DNA of 64,000 nt from Thermococcus sp. M39 (GTDB lineage: Archaea > Methanobacteriota_B > Thermococci > Thermococcales > Thermococcaceae): assembly GCF_012027325.1 (NCBI RefSeq), contig NZ_SNUG01000004.1, positions 101,338 to 165,337 on the forward strand, written 5' to 3'. Of the stretch, positions 61,974-64,000 are shown piece by piece. The position numbers and the translations under genes were made by a program. Numbering within the stretch: the stretch's first letter is position 1; every line of letters starts with the position of its first letter. The notes beneath the pieces are model-generated. The model was not told the origin of the DNA, searched no databases, and saw only the letters and a list, made by a program, of their open reading frames with translations.

Positions 61974-62426
61974 TTTCATCAGCAGATACAATGACATCCC
62001 TAAAAGGAAAGCCACCATGCAAAATCCGTAAACTTCGAAAGCAGAAAATACACCATAAAACGGATTCCAGCTCAGAGGAAAAAAGGGCTTTATGTCCATG
62101 TAGAGGAAAGAATCAAGAACTATATGAAGCCAAACTCCACTCAATGCTGTGATCCTAAGCTTTTTGATATTTGTCTCTTTTCCAAAATGTTTGTAAAACT
62201 TTGCCATAATCTCTGCCAAAGCTAAGGCAACCAAAGAGCCTCCGATAAGGGTATGGAAGAAGCCGTGGATCGGATAGCCGTAGCGCAAATCCAAATCAAA
62301 GCTCAGAACCAACAAGGGCTCAAAGTCTGCAATTACATTGGCAATTATGAAGGTCAGGAAATCCAAATATCCAAAGAGTGTTGCAAACAGCAAAGCTGGC
62401 CCGAAGTGGAAAGGTGTGAATGGCAT
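61950..62426 (-). CDS. YdjM-like membrane-bound metal-dependent hydrolase
   Basis: 158 residues, about four membrane helices. Begins with PFTPFHFGPALLFATLFGYL; the conserved acidic IADFEP and the PIHGFFHTLIGG (His pair) are marks of this membrane hydrolase family, with a third His in GVWLHIVLDSFLY. Often encoded near lipid or sugar enzymes; function not established. ATG 62426; the in-frame TTG at 62432 is an alternative. Confidence 0.78.
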   Translation of the reverse strand: MPFTPFHFGPALLFATLFGYLDFLTFIIANVIADFEPLLVLSFDLDLRYGYPIHGFFHTLIGGSLVALALAEIMAKFYKHFGKETNIKKLRITALSGVWLHIVLDSFLYMDIKPFFPLSWNPFYGVFSAFEVYGFCMVAFLLGMSLYLLMKLKLHPKH

Positions 62427-62441
62427 GTTCAAAGTTTTCCA

Positions 62442-62453
62442 GAAAGCTTATAA
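62442..62453 (+). promoter_or_regulatory. Promoter of the interrupted MFS gene
   Basis: GAAAGCTTATAA fits BRE/TATA, about 55 bases upstream of ATG 62504. The divergent membrane hydrolase gene begins 16 bases to its left. Confidence 0.5.
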
Positions 62454-62503
62454 CTTTTATCTGGGGTAATTTCAGGAGTAAAGAAAATTTACTGGTGGCT
62501 TCA

Positions 62504-62875
62504 ATGAAATCTAAGCTCTACACACTCTTACTGCTCACCACAATACTCAGAATCATTGGTGATGCAATTGAAAGCATAGCCCTGCCTTGGCATCTCCTTG
62601 ACCAAACAAGCTCCCTCCTAAGTGTTGCTGGTTATTCATTCGCTTCAATGCTCCCTTGGGTTATATTTCCACCACTAATGGGTCGCTTTCTTGATAGGAC
62701 AAAATACAAGATTAAACTTGCATTTATTGCTCTTTTCCTTCAGGCTTTTTTAGCTTTAGCGTTAATCCGCTTCTCTTCGAATGTATGGGTGTTCTACTTC
62801 CTCATAGCAGGGATTTCAGCTTTAGATATACTCCATCGCTACTTCGGGGTTCCCCCTACGGGGAAGTTAGTGTAA
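62504..62875 (+). pseudogene. MFS transporter gene truncated by a TnpB-bearing element
   Basis: From ATG 62504 (SD GGTGGCTTC) the product begins as a normal MFS N-terminus: LLLLTTILRIIGDAIESIAL (helix 1), WVIFPPLMGRFLDRTKYKIK (A-motif loop) and two more helices, ending SALDILHR at about 62840. The frame then runs into the GC-rich end of the IS element (YFGVPPTGKLV, stop). About two thirds of the transporter is missing; the rest probably lies past the element, beyond the window. Confidence 0.75.
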
Positions 62876-62880
62876 TTTCA
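62836..62880 (-). mobile_element. Right end of IS200/IS605-type element, possible guide-RNA scaffold
   Basis: Overlaps the TnpB stop. On the minus strand TTCCCC-GTAG-GGGGAA and GGGG-AA-CCCC can form alternative stems, followed by the MFS sequence. In IS605-family elements this end is the 3' hairpin and the source of the omega/guide RNA. The exact border is not known. Confidence 0.5.
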
Positions 62881-64000
62881 TAGAATTTCATCCCAATTCT
62901 TTGTTTTTCTATTGCAATAATCCTGTAGGGGTTGGTCTTCATTGGCCCTTCATTGGGCGTTGAAGCCCTCGAAACCTCTAACCCTTTCGGGGTAACCCCT
63001 GAGCCCCACATCCGAAGGTTCAAGACAGCAATAAAATCCCTATCCTCAACCAAACCACAGTTCGAGCACTTCATTAAACGCCCCTCTTGGGGTATTAACC
63101 GACCCCCGCATACGGGACAAACACGAGAAGAATTCTTCGGATTAATGTAAACAACTGGAACCCCAAACCATTTGGCCTTGTACTCGATTAGCCTTTGCAA
63201 TTCACGAGCATTCCACTTGGAAAGCTTTCTGTTCGAAACTTTTGAGCCGTTCAAAACCCTCTCCTTTATGCCATTCAAGTCCTCAAGGATTATACCCATC
63301 TGTTTTTCCCTAGCAATTTCAACAATTTTATTAGATAACTTGTGCAAGAAATCTCTTGCTCGGTTTTTCTCCCTTCCGGAGTACTTTTCCAGTAGCTCTG
63401 TGCTCAATCTTCTATTCCATGCGGAAATTTTTTGAATTTTCTGCCTCTTCTCCTCGTAAACTCTGTGAACGTGATAAAGCTCTCTAGTGTCGAAGCGGTA
63501 GACTGTTAAACCGGCAAGGGCAGTAACGTTGGTCAGGTTTATGTCAATGCTCATCCAATCCCTTGGCTCGTAATACACTACTTCCTTCACGAAGTTTAGG
63601 ACGAGTTTGTCTGGAAATAAAAACAAGCCGCCAAGCTTTGCTTTTCCCTCTTTGATTTCCTCAAGGAGAGGATGCAAGTAGTGATACTCTGTCAAGTCAA
63701 TCTCGAGGTAGTATTCTCTCGGAATTATTGTGATTTCGAGGGTTGTGCCTTTTAGCCTGAAGAGTGTGGACTTCACGTAAACGAATTTCTTCTTCAGCTT
63801 TGGTTCCCGAGCTTTCTTTCCTTTCTTGAGTTTTCGCTTGTATGATTTCACGAGACCGAGCATTTGGTTTATCGCGGAGTCAACGTAGTGGGCAGCATAA
63901 TTCCAGTTCTCTAAAAGCGTGTCTCGGAGTTGTTTCCTCTCAAACTTCGTGAATTTTTCGGTATTGAGGATTTCTTGGAGTGCAGTTTTTGCCATTTTGT
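62856..64000 (-). CDS. tnpB: TnpB (IS200/IS605 OrfB) RNA-guided nuclease (start at or beyond window edge)
   Basis: At least 379 residues from the ATG at 63995; the frame is open to the window end, so the true start may lie beyond. RuvC-type nuclease with all three acidic motifs: Asp in MSIDINLTNVTALAG, Glu in ILEDLNGIKERV, Asp in CGLVEDRDFIAVLNL. A zinc finger lies between the last two (CPVCGGRL...CSNCG). No TnpA is visible here. It appears intact and potentially active. The element has inserted into an MFS gene. Confidence 0.88.
   Translation of the reverse strand, partial: KMAKTALQEILNTEKFTKFERKQLRDTLLENWNYAAHYVDSAINQMLGLVKSYKRKLKKGKKAREPKLKKKFVYVKSTLFRLKGTTLEITIIPREYYLEIDLTEYHYLHPLLEEIKEGKAKLGGLFLFPDKLVLNFVKEVVYYEPRDWMSIDINLTNVTALAGLTVYRFDTRELYHVHRVYEEKRQKIQKISAWNRRLSTELLEKYSGREKNRARDFLHKLSNKIVEIAREKQMGIILEDLNGIKERVLNGSKVSNRKLSKWNARELQRLIEYKAKWFGVPVVYINPKNSSRVCPVCGGRLIPQEGRLMKCSNCGLVEDRDFIAVLNLRMWGSGVTPKGLEVSRASTPNEGPMKTNPYRIIAIEKQRIGMKFYEITLTSP

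Overview
The window comes from a hyperthermophilic euryarchaeon of the order Thermococcales, most likely a low-to-medium-GC Thermococcus or a close relative. Evidence: archaeal information-processing genes (TBP, MBF1, Nop5/fibrillarin, Cgi121, Lsm), the peptide-fermentation pair indolepyruvate:ferredoxin oxidoreductase plus ADP-forming acyl-CoA synthetase, a Phr-type heat-shock operator in front of hsp20/CDC48, many Thermococcales-restricted families (DUF257, DUF505, DUF356), strong BRE/TATA promoters and GGTGAT-type ribosome binding sites just before the start codons. Genes are tightly packed on both strands, often with ATGA overlaps. Start codons below were moved downstream of the longest open frame wherever a good Shine-Dalgarno (SD) site or promoter required it.

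Layout. 1-1.7 kb: a membrane-anchored winged-helix protein and an UPF0173 metallo-hydrolase. 2-6 kb: acyl-CoA synthetase alpha plus IorAB. 6-10.5 kb: a two-gene McrBC-like type IV restriction system whose AAA+ subunit carries two separate candidate DNA/modified-base sensing regions, one inserted inside the AAA+ core; this is the most interesting locus. 10.5-15.8 kb: HDAC-like deacetylase, TBP, DUF505, DUF356, MBF1. 15.8-18.4 kb: DUF35/thiolase/HMG-CoA synthase, the start of archaeal mevalonate synthesis. 18.5-25.6 kb: AIM24-like, OsmC, Nop5-fibrillarin, ribose-1,5-bisphosphate isomerase, aminotransferase, deoxyhypusine synthase. 25.6-28 kb: a translationally coupled KaiC-like ATPase module. 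28-33.5 kb: metallo-nuclease, methylmalonyl-CoA mutase large subunit, then a DUF4443-pyrF-PUA-FAD synthase operon. 33.5-36.1 kb: a division/partition cluster (CdrS-like RHH, FtsZ, ParA, small RHH protein). 36.3-41.3 kb: Cgi121, two aminotransferases, transporters. 41.3-42.8 kb: a gene-poor patch with a truncated gene beside tRNA-Phe and tRNA-Gly. 42.8-45.9 kb: the heat-shock unit Hsp20 + CDC48/VAT. 46-56.9 kb: cofactor and housekeeping genes (phosphoglycerate mutase, JAMM protease, MobB, Lsm, MptE, Mut7-C nuclease, MBL hydrolase, phosphatase) and membrane proteins. 57-64 kb: a decaying accessory strip with MFS fragments, small membrane genes broken by in-frame TAG codons, and a TnpB-bearing IS200/IS605-type element that has cut an MFS transporter gene.

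How parts work together: IorAB oxidises aromatic 2-oxoacids and the ADP-forming ligase conserves the thioester energy as ATP; thiolase, HMG-CoA synthase and DUF35 feed isoprenoid lipid synthesis; the Phr operators link Hsp20/CDC48 and possibly DUF505 to heat shock; CdrS, FtsZ and ParA suggest shared control of division and partition. No CRISPR array, rRNA or recognisable riboswitch was seen.
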